Shown piece by piece: positions 17,001 through 25,341 of a stretch of 64,000 nt of DNA (position 1 is its first letter; the number at the start of each line of letters is the position of its first letter). This DNA comes from Streptomyces sp. NL15-2K (GTDB taxonomy: Bacteria > Actinomycetota > Actinomycetes > Streptomycetales > Streptomycetaceae). The position numbers were made by a program, and so were the translations under genes. The notes under the pieces are model-generated. The model saw only the letters and a list, made by a program, of their open reading frames with translations, searched no databases and was not told the origin of the DNA. Where the stretch lies: the NCBI RefSeq assembly GCF_030551255.1, contig NZ_CP130630.1, positions 3,887,501 to 3,951,500 of the forward strand, read 5' to 3'.

Positions 17001-17372
17001 CTGGTTGTCTACGACGCGGCCGGCGAGGAAGTCGGCAGCTCCGCCGACGGTGACTCGGAGGAGTCGGTCTCCGTGGCCGACCCGGCCGCCGGCACGTACA
17101 CCGTCCAGGTCATCGGCTACGCGGTCCCGGCCGGTTCCACCGCGTACGACTACCAGGACGTGTTCTTCTCCTCCGCGCTCGGCACCGTCACGGTCGACGG
17201 GTCGGCGCCGGTGAAGCTCGGCACGGGCGACTCGGCGACGGTCTCCGGCAGCGTCACGGCGCTGGCCGCCGCGCCGGAGGGCCGTGAGTTCTTCGGCCAG
17301 GTCCAGCTGGTCAACGCGCGCGGCACGGTCGCGGGCATCGGCAGCGTGAAGATCGAGAAGGTCACGCCGTAA
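14058..17372 (+). CDS. Secreted S8 (subtilisin-like) peptidase with long D-H insertion
   Basis: The start is ATG 14058 (MTLTPQQEPIPGARR), since AAGGG sits 7 nt upstream; ATG 14052 overlaps that site. A Sec-type leader (MARIAVAAGLVAALSAAGPIPLAFA) precedes the propeptide. The catalytic triad is D210 (GILDSGVD), H391 (EHGTHVAG) and S587 (GTSMASPQ). The 180 residues between D and H far exceed ordinary subtilisins and recall tripeptidyl-peptidase II-like enzymes. That insert contains a dockerin-like calcium loop (DVNRDGDKTDAWG). The 1104-residue protein continues with repeated beta domains (TVVSTPLNYTHS, EVPAGAKSLDVAIG). It is probably a secreted nutrient peptidase. Confidence 0.92.
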   Translation: MTLTPQQEPIPGARRMARIAVAAGLVAALSAAGPIPLAFAADDTPVAADPSVKSAQDKLGSDDADALAEAKADGDKSVTMMVATAPGQTEKVADQLDSVKGGLVGRTYDKLGYVRATVPTSKADAAIAAAAKLSSVHGIDLRQEIPLDDPTPSADAAEGATAKGTAAPTAPNRKTPAENPYNPSFETGAVDFVEDHPKADGRGVTIGILDSGVDLAHPALRKTTTGERKIVDWVTSTDPVSDGDGSWRRMLASVAGPAFSATPANTGVAETFKAPAGSYKFNYFYESATAGGDQAGDVNRDGDKTDAWGVLFDAASGTVRVDLDDDLDFGDEEPMKPYKDGYQIGYFGTDNPATEVAERIPFVVEIRKDVVYNDAGAKADYVNIGMISSEHGTHVAGITAANGLFGGKMNGAAPGAKIVSSRACEFGPGCTNVALTEGMIDLVVNRGVDIVNMSIGGLPALNDGNNARAELYTRLIDTYGVQLVVSAGNSGPGANTIGDPALADKVISVGASISKQTWASNYGSVVEKKYAMMPFSSRGPREDGGFTPTLVAPGAAVNTIQTWLPGAPVAEAGYALPAGYGMLQGTSMASPQAAGASALLLSAAKAKKIDLAPATLRTALTSTADHIKGVQAYEEGAGLIDIEDAWDSILDDATAHTYAVKAPVDTAIDQFLKTPGFGTGLYDREGGLKAGQKKTYEITLTRTSGADKAIRHELRFENNAASTFKIVGSDEVKLPLNQPVTVKVQAAPKSAGLKSAILEVDDPKTEGVDRQVLTTVVVSTPLNYTHSTSSSVQRNSNHSYFVTVPEGAKSLEVAIGGLKGKSQTRFIAIHPYGVPVDSTATIDCYPNYTNPASTPCRPDVRSYADPVPGVWEVEVESRRTSPLLDNPYKLDVTVLGAAFDPETVTVSEAKVGTPAAASWKVTNKLAAIDGKLVGGPLGSSKSARPTIAEDETHTTTVEVPAGAKSLDVAIGNVSDAAADLDLVVYDAAGEEVGSSADGDSEESVSVADPAAGTYTVQVIGYAVPAGSTAYDYQDVFFSSALGTVTVDGSAPVKLGTGDSATVSGSVTALAAAPEGREFFGQVQLVNARGTVAGIGSVKIEKVTP

Positions 17373-17389
17373 CCGATCCGGTACGGCCG

Positions 17390-17421
17390 AGGGGCGGGCG
17401 TCCGTACGGGCGCCCGCCCCT
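17390..17421. terminator. Terminator hairpin between convergent genes
   Basis: AGGGGCGGGCG (17390-17400) pairs perfectly with CGCCCGCCCCT (17411-17421), followed by TCT. It lies between the subtilase stop and the convergent membrane-protein gene and could serve either direction. Confidence 0.7.
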
Positions 17422-17439
17422 TCTCATGTGCTCGTGTGC

Positions 17440-18210
17440 TCATTCGCAGGTGAGCTGCCGCGACTCGGCCAACGAGCCGGTGATCCAGGCCCGTTCGCGG
17501 GCGACGTTCTGAGCACCTACCACCCAGTGGTCGGGCACGGCGGCGCCCTGCGGGATACCGAGCAGCACCGGGTCGCCCCGCTCGACGCGGGTGACGTCGT
17601 ACCGGTCGATCACGAAGACCAGTTCCTCCTCGCCCTTGGCCGGCTTGTAGTAGCGGGTCACGTGCACGGCGACGCGCAAGGTGTCGGTGCCGGGGAGTCG
17701 CTCGACACCGGTGACCTTGCCCTCGACGACGGTGCGGGCGCAGGCCAGATAGCGGGGGCTGCCGAAGCGGGTGCCGTCCTCCTGCTTGGAGGCCGCGCTG
17801 TCGCTTCCGCTGCCGCTGTCCGACGAGGCGCCGATGCCGCCCCCGGCCTGCGCCAGCAGCCACCCCATGCCCGCCACCACGGCCGCCGCGGCGGCCACGG
17901 CGAGGGTGCCGAAGGCGAGGTTGAACGCGCGGCGCCGGGGCCGGGGCCGGGACCAGGACGGCCGTACCGGAACGGGCTCGGGGGCCTTCGGCGGCTCGCC
18001 GAGGGTGCGGCCGATGATCCCCAGCTGCTCCCGCAGCAGCGCCACATCGGCGGCCGCCGACCGGTGCTCGGCCATGAAGGCGGCGTCCGCGCGGGCCTCG
18101 TCCGTGAGCGGCTCGTCGGTGATCGCGGCCATCAGCGCGTCCAGGCCGGCGGGTCCTCCGGCCGGTCCTCCGGCCGGTCCTCCAGGGTGTCCTTCGTGTT
18201 CGGCGGTCAC
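17440..18210 (-). CDS. Single-pass membrane protein downstream of ECF sigma factor, possible anti-sigma
   Basis: The 256-residue product starts at GTG 18210, one base after the sigma stop, so the genes are translationally coupled. The N-terminal cytoplasmic part contains a Gly-Pro run and LREQLGIIGRTLGEPP. A single membrane helix (residues about 107-130, LAFGTLAVAAAAAVVAGMGW) precedes an extracytoplasmic domain with CARTVVEGKVTGVERLPGTD. There is no zinc anti-sigma HxxxCxxC motif. The position and layout suggest the membrane anti-sigma or sensor partner of the ECF factor, but the family is not one I can name. Confidence 0.7.
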   Translation of the reverse strand: MTAEHEGHPGGPAGGPAGGPAGLDALMAAITDEPLTDEARADAAFMAEHRSAAADVALLREQLGIIGRTLGEPPKAPEPVPVRPSWSRPRPRRRAFNLAFGTLAVAAAAAVVAGMGWLLAQAGGGIGASSDSGSGSDSAASKQEDGTRFGSPRYLACARTVVEGKVTGVERLPGTDTLRVAVHVTRYYKPAKGEEELVFVIDRYDVTRVERGDPVLLGIPQGAAVPDHWVVGAQNVARERAWITGSLAESRQLTCE

Positions 18211-18211
18211 G

Positions 18212-18739
18212 TCACACCACCTCGTCCTCGTGCAGGCGGGCGCGCAGGGCCCGTACCGCCGTGTGCAGCCGGCTCTTGACCGTGCCCTCGGGGATGCCGA
18301 GCTCCTCGGCGATCCCGCGCACCGGCAGGTCGGCGTAGAAACGCAGGACGAGGACCTGGCGCTGGGCGTCGGGCAGCTCGTCCAGGCCCTGGGCGACGGC
18401 CAGGGAGAGCAGGCTGGTGTCCTCGTCGGAGAGGTGTTCCAACTGGCGCAGGGAGGCCAGGCGCTCGCCGACGCGCTCCTGGCGGCGTTTGGCCCGGTGC
18501 CAGTCCATGGCCAGGTTGGAGGCGACGACCGCCGCCCACGCGGACACGTCACGCGGCGCCTCGTCCCCGCGCGCCGTGCGTTCCAGCAACCGCAGGCGGA
18601 CCTGCTGCACCCCGTCCGGCAGGTCCGCCTGCGGCACGCCACCGAGCGCGAGCACCGCCCGCACCCGGCGTTCCTGAGCCGCGTCCAGAGGATCGCCGTG
18701 TGCTTCCCCCTGGGCGCGGCGGGCCTTTCTGCGCAGCAC
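18212..18739 (-). CDS. ECF RNA polymerase sigma factor
   Basis: The start is GTG 18739 (VLRRKARRAQGE), 7 nt after a GGGGAGGGG ribosome site. The 175-residue protein has a region 2 helix (VVASNLAMDWHRAKRRQER) and a typical region 4 (LPDAQRQVLVLRFYADLPVR, then IAEELGIPEGTVKSRLHTAV). This is enough for an extracytoplasmic-function sigma factor recognising a small regulon. It is coupled to the membrane protein at 17440-18210, its likely antagonist. The stimulus is unknown. Confidence 0.88.
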   Translation of the reverse strand: MLRRKARRAQGEAHGDPLDAAQERRVRAVLALGGVPQADLPDGVQQVRLRLLERTARGDEAPRDVSAWAAVVASNLAMDWHRAKRRQERVGERLASLRQLEHLSDEDTSLLSLAVAQGLDELPDAQRQVLVLRFYADLPVRGIAEELGIPEGTVKSRLHTAVRALRARLHEDEVV

Positions 18740-20120
<1,381 letters not shown>

Positions 20121-20141
<21 letters not shown>

Positions 20142-20606
20142 GAGGAAGCATCCGTATTCGACGGCCCGGACGTGGACGAGCGCCACGGCCGGGTCGTCGA
20201 ACGCGTTCCGGAAGGCGGCCTCGAACCCGTCCTGCCCGTCCGGCTCCTCCACGATCCGCCCGCCCAGGATGTGCCCCTCGGCCGAGTACCGGCGGACCGT
20301 GCGGTGGGCGTTGGTGAAGGGGAGGTCGTCCCCGTCCGGCCCCGCGCACTCCTCCGCGTGGATGAACACCGGTCCCTGCTCGTCGTACGCTCCCGGGTCG
20401 GCGCCCGTCTCGGCCGCCCAGCGGCGCAGGGGCGCGTAGGAGACGAGGGCGATCCGCTCACCCCGCTCGCTGCGGCGCAGACAGCAGCGGAGCATGGCCC
20501 CGCCCTCGTCATCGATCACGGGAACCATTTTCCGTCCCTGATCGTCAGCAGAGCGCAGGTCCTTCAGGACCACCTGGTCGATGGGTCGTGCGGGGTACGT
20601 CGTCAT
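20121..20606 (-). CDS. DUF1203 domain protein
   Basis: The 161-residue product starts MTTYPARPIDQVVLKDLRSA at ATG 20606. The family signature is present: a cysteine-rich AMLRCCLRRSERGERIALVS and PVFIHAEECAG, then AEGHILGGRI and a C-terminal VRAVEYGCFLYEVRRP. The family's biochemical role is unknown. It converges with asd and is divergent from the second pepN. Its 3' end lies in a tandem duplication. Confidence 0.85.
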
Positions 20607-20717
20607 GTCCTAAGGCTCGCGCGCCCGCACCCTGCCCACCGGCGGGAAACGGACATCGCGTTCCGTACCGGTCCCATGGAAGGATGGCCGAACCGACACA
20701 TATCGAGGAGATGACCG

Positions 20718-23294
20718 GTGCCTGGCACAAACCTGACCCGCGAAGAGGCGCAGCAGCGGGCGAAGCTGCTCACCGTTGACTCGTACGAGATCGATCTCGA
20801 CCTCTCCGGCGCGCAGGAGGGCGGTACCTACCGGTCCGTGACGACGGTGCGCTTCGACGTCGCGGAGAACGGCGCCGCGTCCTTCATCGACCTGGTCGCC
20901 CCGACCGTCCACGAGGTGACGCTCAACGGCGACCAGCTGGACCCCGCCGAGGTCTTCGCGGACTCCCGGATCGCGCTGACGGGGCTGCTGGAGGGCCGCA
21001 ACATCCTCCGGGTCGTCGCCGACTGCGCGTACACCAACACCGGTGAGGGTCTGCACCGGTTCGTCGACCCCGTCGACAACCAGGCCTACCTCTACACCCA
21101 GTTCGAGGTCCCGGACGCGCGAAGGGTCTTCGCGAGCTTCGAGCAGCCGGACCTGAAGGCCACCTTCCAGTTCACCGTGAAGGCACCGGACGGCTGGACG
21201 GTCATCTCCAACTCCCCGACCCCCCAGCCCAAGGACAGCGTCTGGGAGTTCGAGCCGACGCCACGCATCTCGACGTACATCACGGCCCTGATCGTCGGCC
21301 CGTACCACTCCGTCCACAGCGTGTACGAGAAGGACGGCCGGTCCGTGCCGCTCGGCATCTACTGCCGCCCCTCACTCGCCGAGCACCTCGACTCGGACGC
21401 GATCTTCGAGGTGACCCGGCAGGGCTTCGACTGGTTCCAGGAGAAGTTCGACTACGCGTACCCGTTCAAGAAGTACGACCAGCTGTTCGTGCCGGAGTTC
21501 AACGCGGGCGCGATGGAGAACGCCGGTGCCGTGACCATCCGGGACCAGTACGTGTTCCGGTCCAAGGTCACCGACGCCGCGTACGAGACGCGCGCCGAGA
21601 CCATCCTGCACGAGCTGGCCCACATGTGGTTCGGCGACCTGGTCACCATGGAGTGGTGGAACGACCTGTGGCTGAACGAGTCGTTCGCCACCTACACCTC
21701 CATCGCCTGCCAGGCGTACTCCCCGGACTCGCGCTGGCCGCACTCCTGGACCACCTTCGCCAACTCCATGAAGACGTGGGCCTACCGCCAGGACCAGTTG
21801 CCGTCCACGCACCCGATCATGGCCGAGATCCGCGACCTCGACGACGTGCTCGTCAACTTCGACGGCATCACGTACGCGAAGGGTGCTTCCGTGCTGAAGC
21901 AGCTCGTCGCGTACGTCGGCATGGACGAGTTCTTCAAGGGCGTACAGGCCTACTTCAAGCGTCACGCCTACGGCAACACCCGCCTCTCCGACCTCCTCGG
22001 TGCCCTGGAGGAGACCTCCGGGCGTGATCTGAAGGCCTGGTCGAAGTCGTGGCTGGAGACCGCCGGCATCAACATCCTGCGCCCGGAGATCGAGACGGAC
22101 GCCGACGGTGTCATCACGTCCTTCGCGATCCGCCAGGAGGCCCCGGCACTGCCCACCGGCGCCAAGGGCGAGCCGACCCTGCGCCCGCACCGCATCGCGG
22201 TGGGCCTGTACGAACTCGACGACGACAGCGGCAAGCTGGTGCGCGACGAGCGCATCGAGCTGGACGTCGACGGCGAGCTGACCGCCGTACCGCAGCTGGT
22301 CGGCAAGCGCCGTCCGGCCGTGGTGCTGCTGAACGACGACGACCTGTCGTACGCGAAGGTCCGCCTCGACGAGCAGTCGCTGGCCTTCGTCACGGAGCAC
22401 CTCGGCGACTTCGAGTCCTCCCTCCCCCGTGCCCTGTGCTGGGCGTCGGCGTGGGACATGACGAGGGACGCGGAACTCGCGGCCCGCGACTACCTCTCCC
22501 TCGCCCTGTCGGGCATCGGCAAGGAGTCCGGCATCGGTGTCGTGCAGTCGCTGCACCGCCAGGTGAAGATGGCGATCGAGTTCTACTCCGAGCCGACCGC
22601 CCGCGAGGCCCTGCTGACCCGCTGGACGGACGCCACGCTGGCCCACCTGCGCTCGGCAGCGGCGGGCAGCGACCACCAGCTGGCGTGGGCGCGCGCCTTC
22701 ATGGCGACCGCCCGTACGCCGGAGCAGCTGGACCTGCTGGAGGGGCTGCTGGACGGCTCCCAGACGATCGAGGGCCTGGTCGTCGACACGGAGCTGCGCT
22801 GGGCGCTGGTGCAGCGGCTGGCCGCGGTGGGCCGCTTCGACGAGGCGGAGATCGCGGCCGAGTACGAGCGCGACAAGACGGCGGCGGGCGAACGGCACGC
22901 GGCCACCGCCCGGGCCGCCCGCCCGACGCAGAGCGCCAAGGCGGAGGCGTGGGCATCGGTCGTCGAGTCCGACAAGCTCCCGAACGCCGTCCAGGAGGCC
23001 GTCATCTCCGGCTTCGTCCAGACGGACCAGCGAGAGCTCCTGGCCCCCTACGCGGACAAGTACTTCGAGGTGGTCAAGGACATCTGGGAGTCCCGCTCGC
23101 ACGAGATGGCCCAGCAGATCGCGGTCGGCCTCTACCCGACCATCCAGGTCTCCGAGGAGACCCTGCGCAAGACGGACGAGTGGCTGGCCTCCGCCGAGCC
23201 CAACGCGTCCCTGCGGCGGCTCGTTTCGGAGTCGCGGGCGGGCGTGGAGCGCGCGCTGAAGGCGCAGGCGGCGGACGCGGCGGCCGCGCAGTAG
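20718..23294 (+). CDS. pepN: Aminopeptidase N, M1 family (second paralogue, canonical motifs)
   Basis: The start is GTG 20718 behind GAGGAG. The 858-residue protein is an M1 zinc aminopeptidase with GAMEN at 264-268, HELAH at 298-302 and third ligand E321 in LNES. It aligns end to end with the product of 2157-4748, including RFVDP, ASFEQPDLKATF and YGNTRL segments. The C-terminal ERAP1-like region is complete. Because it keeps the canonical LNES and GAMENAG it is the better candidate for the housekeeping PepN. Its transcript probably ends at the hairpin at 23317, inside the convergent gene. Confidence 0.95.
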   Translation: MPGTNLTREEAQQRAKLLTVDSYEIDLDLSGAQEGGTYRSVTTVRFDVAENGAASFIDLVAPTVHEVTLNGDQLDPAEVFADSRIALTGLLEGRNILRVVADCAYTNTGEGLHRFVDPVDNQAYLYTQFEVPDARRVFASFEQPDLKATFQFTVKAPDGWTVISNSPTPQPKDSVWEFEPTPRISTYITALIVGPYHSVHSVYEKDGRSVPLGIYCRPSLAEHLDSDAIFEVTRQGFDWFQEKFDYAYPFKKYDQLFVPEFNAGAMENAGAVTIRDQYVFRSKVTDAAYETRAETILHELAHMWFGDLVTMEWWNDLWLNESFATYTSIACQAYSPDSRWPHSWTTFANSMKTWAYRQDQLPSTHPIMAEIRDLDDVLVNFDGITYAKGASVLKQLVAYVGMDEFFKGVQAYFKRHAYGNTRLSDLLGALEETSGRDLKAWSKSWLETAGINILRPEIETDADGVITSFAIRQEAPALPTGAKGEPTLRPHRIAVGLYELDDDSGKLVRDERIELDVDGELTAVPQLVGKRRPAVVLLNDDDLSYAKVRLDEQSLAFVTEHLGDFESSLPRALCWASAWDMTRDAELAARDYLSLALSGIGKESGIGVVQSLHRQVKMAIEFYSEPTAREALLTRWTDATLAHLRSAAAGSDHQLAWARAFMATARTPEQLDLLEGLLDGSQTIEGLVVDTELRWALVQRLAAVGRFDEAEIAAEYERDKTAAGERHAATARAARPTQSAKAEAWASVVESDKLPNAVQEAVISGFVQTDQRELLAPYADKYFEVVKDIWESRSHEMAQQIAVGLYPTIQVSEETLRKTDEWLASAEPNASLRRLVSESRAGVERALKAQAADAAAAQ

Positions 23295-23304
23295 CAGGAG
23301 GCGG

Positions 23305-24222
23305 TCATACGGTTGTGAGGGCGCCCGGCTTTGTGCCGGGCGCCCTCTTGCTGTCGGCGATCGGGGTGGTGGCTCCCGGCCGTATCTGGCCCGCCAGCGT
23401 CGCCCCGAACGCCAGCGCCATCCCCGCCAACTGCACCGGTGTCAGCGCCTGCCCGAGCGCCGCCCAGCCGACCACGGCGGCGGTCAGCGGAGACAGCGGG
23501 CTGAGGAAGGTGACCTGCGTGGCGGTGAGGCGGCCGATGCCGCGGAACCACAGCCAGTACGAGACCGCCGTGTTCGCCAGCGCGAGGTAGAGGTATCCGC
23601 CGACCGCCCGGCCGTCCAGCGCGGGCGGCGCGCCCTCGACCAGGAGGGCGATGGGGGCGATGAGCAGGCCGCCGGCGGTCAGCTGCCAGGCGGCGAGCGC
23701 GAGCGGGCCGACGCCGTCGGGGCGGCCCCAGCGCTTGGTGAGCACGGTGCCGGCGGACATCGAGGCGGTCGAGGCGAGGGCCGCCAGTACGCCGACCAGG
23801 TCGAGCGCCCCGGCCGCCTGCAGGACGACCAGGCTGACGCCGAACGCGGCCACCGCCCCGGTGATCACACTGCGGACCGTCGGCCGCTGTCCCAGCAGCA
23901 GCGCCGACAGGCCCACGACGAACAGCGGCCCGACCGACGAGACGACCGCCGCCATCCCGCCCGGCATCCGGTACGCGGAGAGGAACAGCAGCGGGAAGAA
24001 GGCGCCGATGTTCAGCGCGCCGAGCACGGCCGCCTTGCCCCACCAGGCGCCGCGCGGCAGCACCCGGGCGAAGGCGAGCAGGACGAGTCCGGCGGGCAGG
24101 GCGCGCATGAGGCCGGTGAACAGGGGGCGGTCGGCCGGGAGGAACTCGGTCGTGACGGCGTAGGTGGTGCCCCAGGAGATGGGGGCGAGGGCGGTGAGCA
24201 GGACGGTGGCGGGCCGTTTCAT
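23305..24222 (-). CDS. EamA-family (DMT superfamily) transporter
   Basis: The start is ATG 24222 (MKRPATVLLTALAPISWGTT) with AAGGA 9 nt upstream, giving 305 residues. About ten hydrophobic segments form two EamA repeats, the second beginning near ASTASMSAGTVLTKRW. The family exports metabolites or amino acids, and the substrate is unknown. It is divergent from the MarR regulator at 24349, and their shared gap carries an elaborate repeat and palindrome array, so MarR control of this efflux-type gene is likely. Its last 13 codons overlap a terminator hairpin serving pepN. Confidence 0.88.
   Translation of the reverse strand: MKRPATVLLTALAPISWGTTYAVTTEFLPADRPLFTGLMRALPAGLVLLAFARVLPRGAWWGKAAVLGALNIGAFFPLLFLSAYRMPGGMAAVVSSVGPLFVVGLSALLLGQRPTVRSVITGAVAAFGVSLVVLQAAGALDLVGVLAALASTASMSAGTVLTKRWGRPDGVGPLALAAWQLTAGGLLIAPIALLVEGAPPALDGRAVGGYLYLALANTAVSYWLWFRGIGRLTATQVTFLSPLSPLTAAVVGWAALGQALTPVQLAGMALAFGATLAGQIRPGATTPIADSKRAPGTKPGALTTV
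23317..23347 (+). terminator. Perfect 13-bp hairpin ending pepN, inside the EamA 3' coding region
   Basis: GAGGGCGCCCGGC (23317-23329) and GCCGGGCGCCCTC (23335-23347) form a 13-bp stem with a TTTGT loop, followed by TTG. It lies 23 bp after the pepN stop but within the last codons of the convergent EamA gene (the RAPGTKPGAL stretch). Confidence 0.75.
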
Positions 24223-24242
24223 GACCGGCATCCTTCTGGGAC

Positions 24243-24310
24243 GGTAGCTTGGCGGAAGGTAGCTTGACGGAAAGTAGCTTAGAGCTAAGCAACTTACAGT
24301 CAAGCTACTT
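24243..24310. promoter_or_regulatory. MarR operator array between EamA and MarR genes
   Basis: (G/A)GTAGCTT occurs three times at a 15-bp period (24243, 24258, 24273). The third copy is the left half of a 24-bp near-palindrome (24272-24295, arms AAGTAGCTTAG and CTAAGCAACTT). A further inverted copy, CAAGCTACTT, lies at 24301-24310. The array fills the gap between the divergent genes, as expected for a MarR operator region. Confidence 0.7.
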
Positions 24311-24348
24311 TCTTGCCGCCGACCGGAACCGGGCGGGATACTCACCGC

Positions 24349-24849
24349 ATGAGTGCAGAGCACAAGGACCCCGTCGACGCGATCATCGGGCAGTGGGCGG
24401 CCGTACGACCCGACCTGGACACCAGGGCCATGGAGGTCTTCGGGCGGATCTACCGCCTCGCGCGCACGATGGGCGACCGCACGGAGAAGGTGTACTCGGC
24501 CCTCGGGATCGCCCGCGGCGAGTTCGACGTGCTGGCCACCCTGCGCCGCTCCGGCGAGCCGTACGCGCTCTCACCCCGCCAGTTGTCGGCGACGCTCATG
24601 CTCACCAGCGGCGGGATGACCGGTCGCCTCGACAAGCTGGAACGGGCCGGACTGCTGCGCCGCTCCCCCGACCCCCACGACCGCCGAGGTCTCCAGGTGA
24701 CGCTGACCGAGCAGGGACTGGACCTGGTCGACCGGGCGGTCGGCGCGGGCCTCGCCGCCCAGACGGAGGCCCTGTCCGCCCTGGACACCGAACAGGTCGA
24801 CCACCTGGCCGACCTGCTGCGGGAACTGCTGCTCGCTACGGAGAAGTGA
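24349..24849 (+). CDS. MarR-family transcriptional regulator
   Basis: The 166-residue protein starts at ATG 24349 (MSAEHKDPVDAIIGQW). It has the MarR winged helix: the recognition-helix region LSPRQLSATLMLTSGGMTGR, the wing SPDPHDRRGLQVTLTEQG, and flanking dimer helices. It probably represses itself and the EamA transporter through the repeat array upstream, with release by a small ligand. The ribosome site is weak. Confidence 0.9.
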   Translation: MSAEHKDPVDAIIGQWAAVRPDLDTRAMEVFGRIYRLARTMGDRTEKVYSALGIARGEFDVLATLRRSGEPYALSPRQLSATLMLTSGGMTGRLDKLERAGLLRRSPDPHDRRGLQVTLTEQGLDLVDRAVGAGLAAQTEALSALDTEQVDHLADLLRELLLATEK

Positions 24850-24878
24850 CGGGGCCGACAGGTAGGCAGCGCCCCGTC

Positions 24879-24978
24879 ATTACCGGAAAAACGCGCCATT
24901 ACGGGAAAACACGCCGAGGGCACCGATCTCGCCCCGTACGGCGGATGCGCGTACGTACGGCGAGGTCGGCGCCCTCGG
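24879..24978 (-). terminator. Long hairpin and T-tracts ending the minus-strand transcript
   Basis: A 20-bp stem with two imperfect positions (24914-24933 with 24959-24978) is followed on the minus strand by TGTTTTCCC and later GTTTTTCC. The T-tracts come from a 19-bp tandem pair (CATTACCGG... at 24879 and 24898). This fits a terminator for the small membrane-protein gene and may also stop MarR transcription. Confidence 0.65.
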
Positions 24979-24992
24979 TGAAGAAGTGGGCG

Positions 24993-25274
24993 TCAGGCCT
25001 TCGACTCGGCCTTGGGCCTGGTCTTGATGTTGCGGGTGGTCACCCGGTGCGATTCGTGCGACTTGTCGAGGACCATCACCAGGCCCGCGATGACCGCGAA
25101 AATGGCGAGCGGGGCCGCGACGTAGAGGCCCAGCGTCTCGATGACGCTCAGGCCCGGGCCGGGGTCGTCGCCGTCGTCGCGGGTCAGCGCGAGCGCGGGG
25201 GACGACATGAGCAGCATCATCAGCGTCGTACCGGCCGCCAGGGTGCCGGCGCGCAGGGCGTTCTTCTTGTCCAC
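24993..25274 (-). CDS. Small membrane protein, function unknown
   Basis: The predicted start is GTG 25274 (VDKKNALRAGTLAAGTTLMM), giving 93 residues. An N-terminal signal-like segment ending SSPALALTRDDGDD is followed by a second hydrophobic helix (LGLYVAAPLAIFAVIAGLVMVL) and a basic tail (RNIKTRPKAESK). The first segment may be cleaved, leaving a one-pass protein with its C-terminus inside. No family is recognised. It lies downstream of malQ on the same strand, 67 bp away. Confidence 0.65.
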   Translation of the reverse strand: MDKKNALRAGTLAAGTTLMMLLMSSPALALTRDDGDDPGPGLSVIETLGLYVAAPLAIFAVIAGLVMVLDKSHESHRVTTRNIKTRPKAESKA

Positions 25275-25341
25275 GGTGCAAAAGTAGCGAACGCCGATCG
25301 AGGACGCGCGCCCGGGGTGCCGTATGGGACCGAGCACCTGA

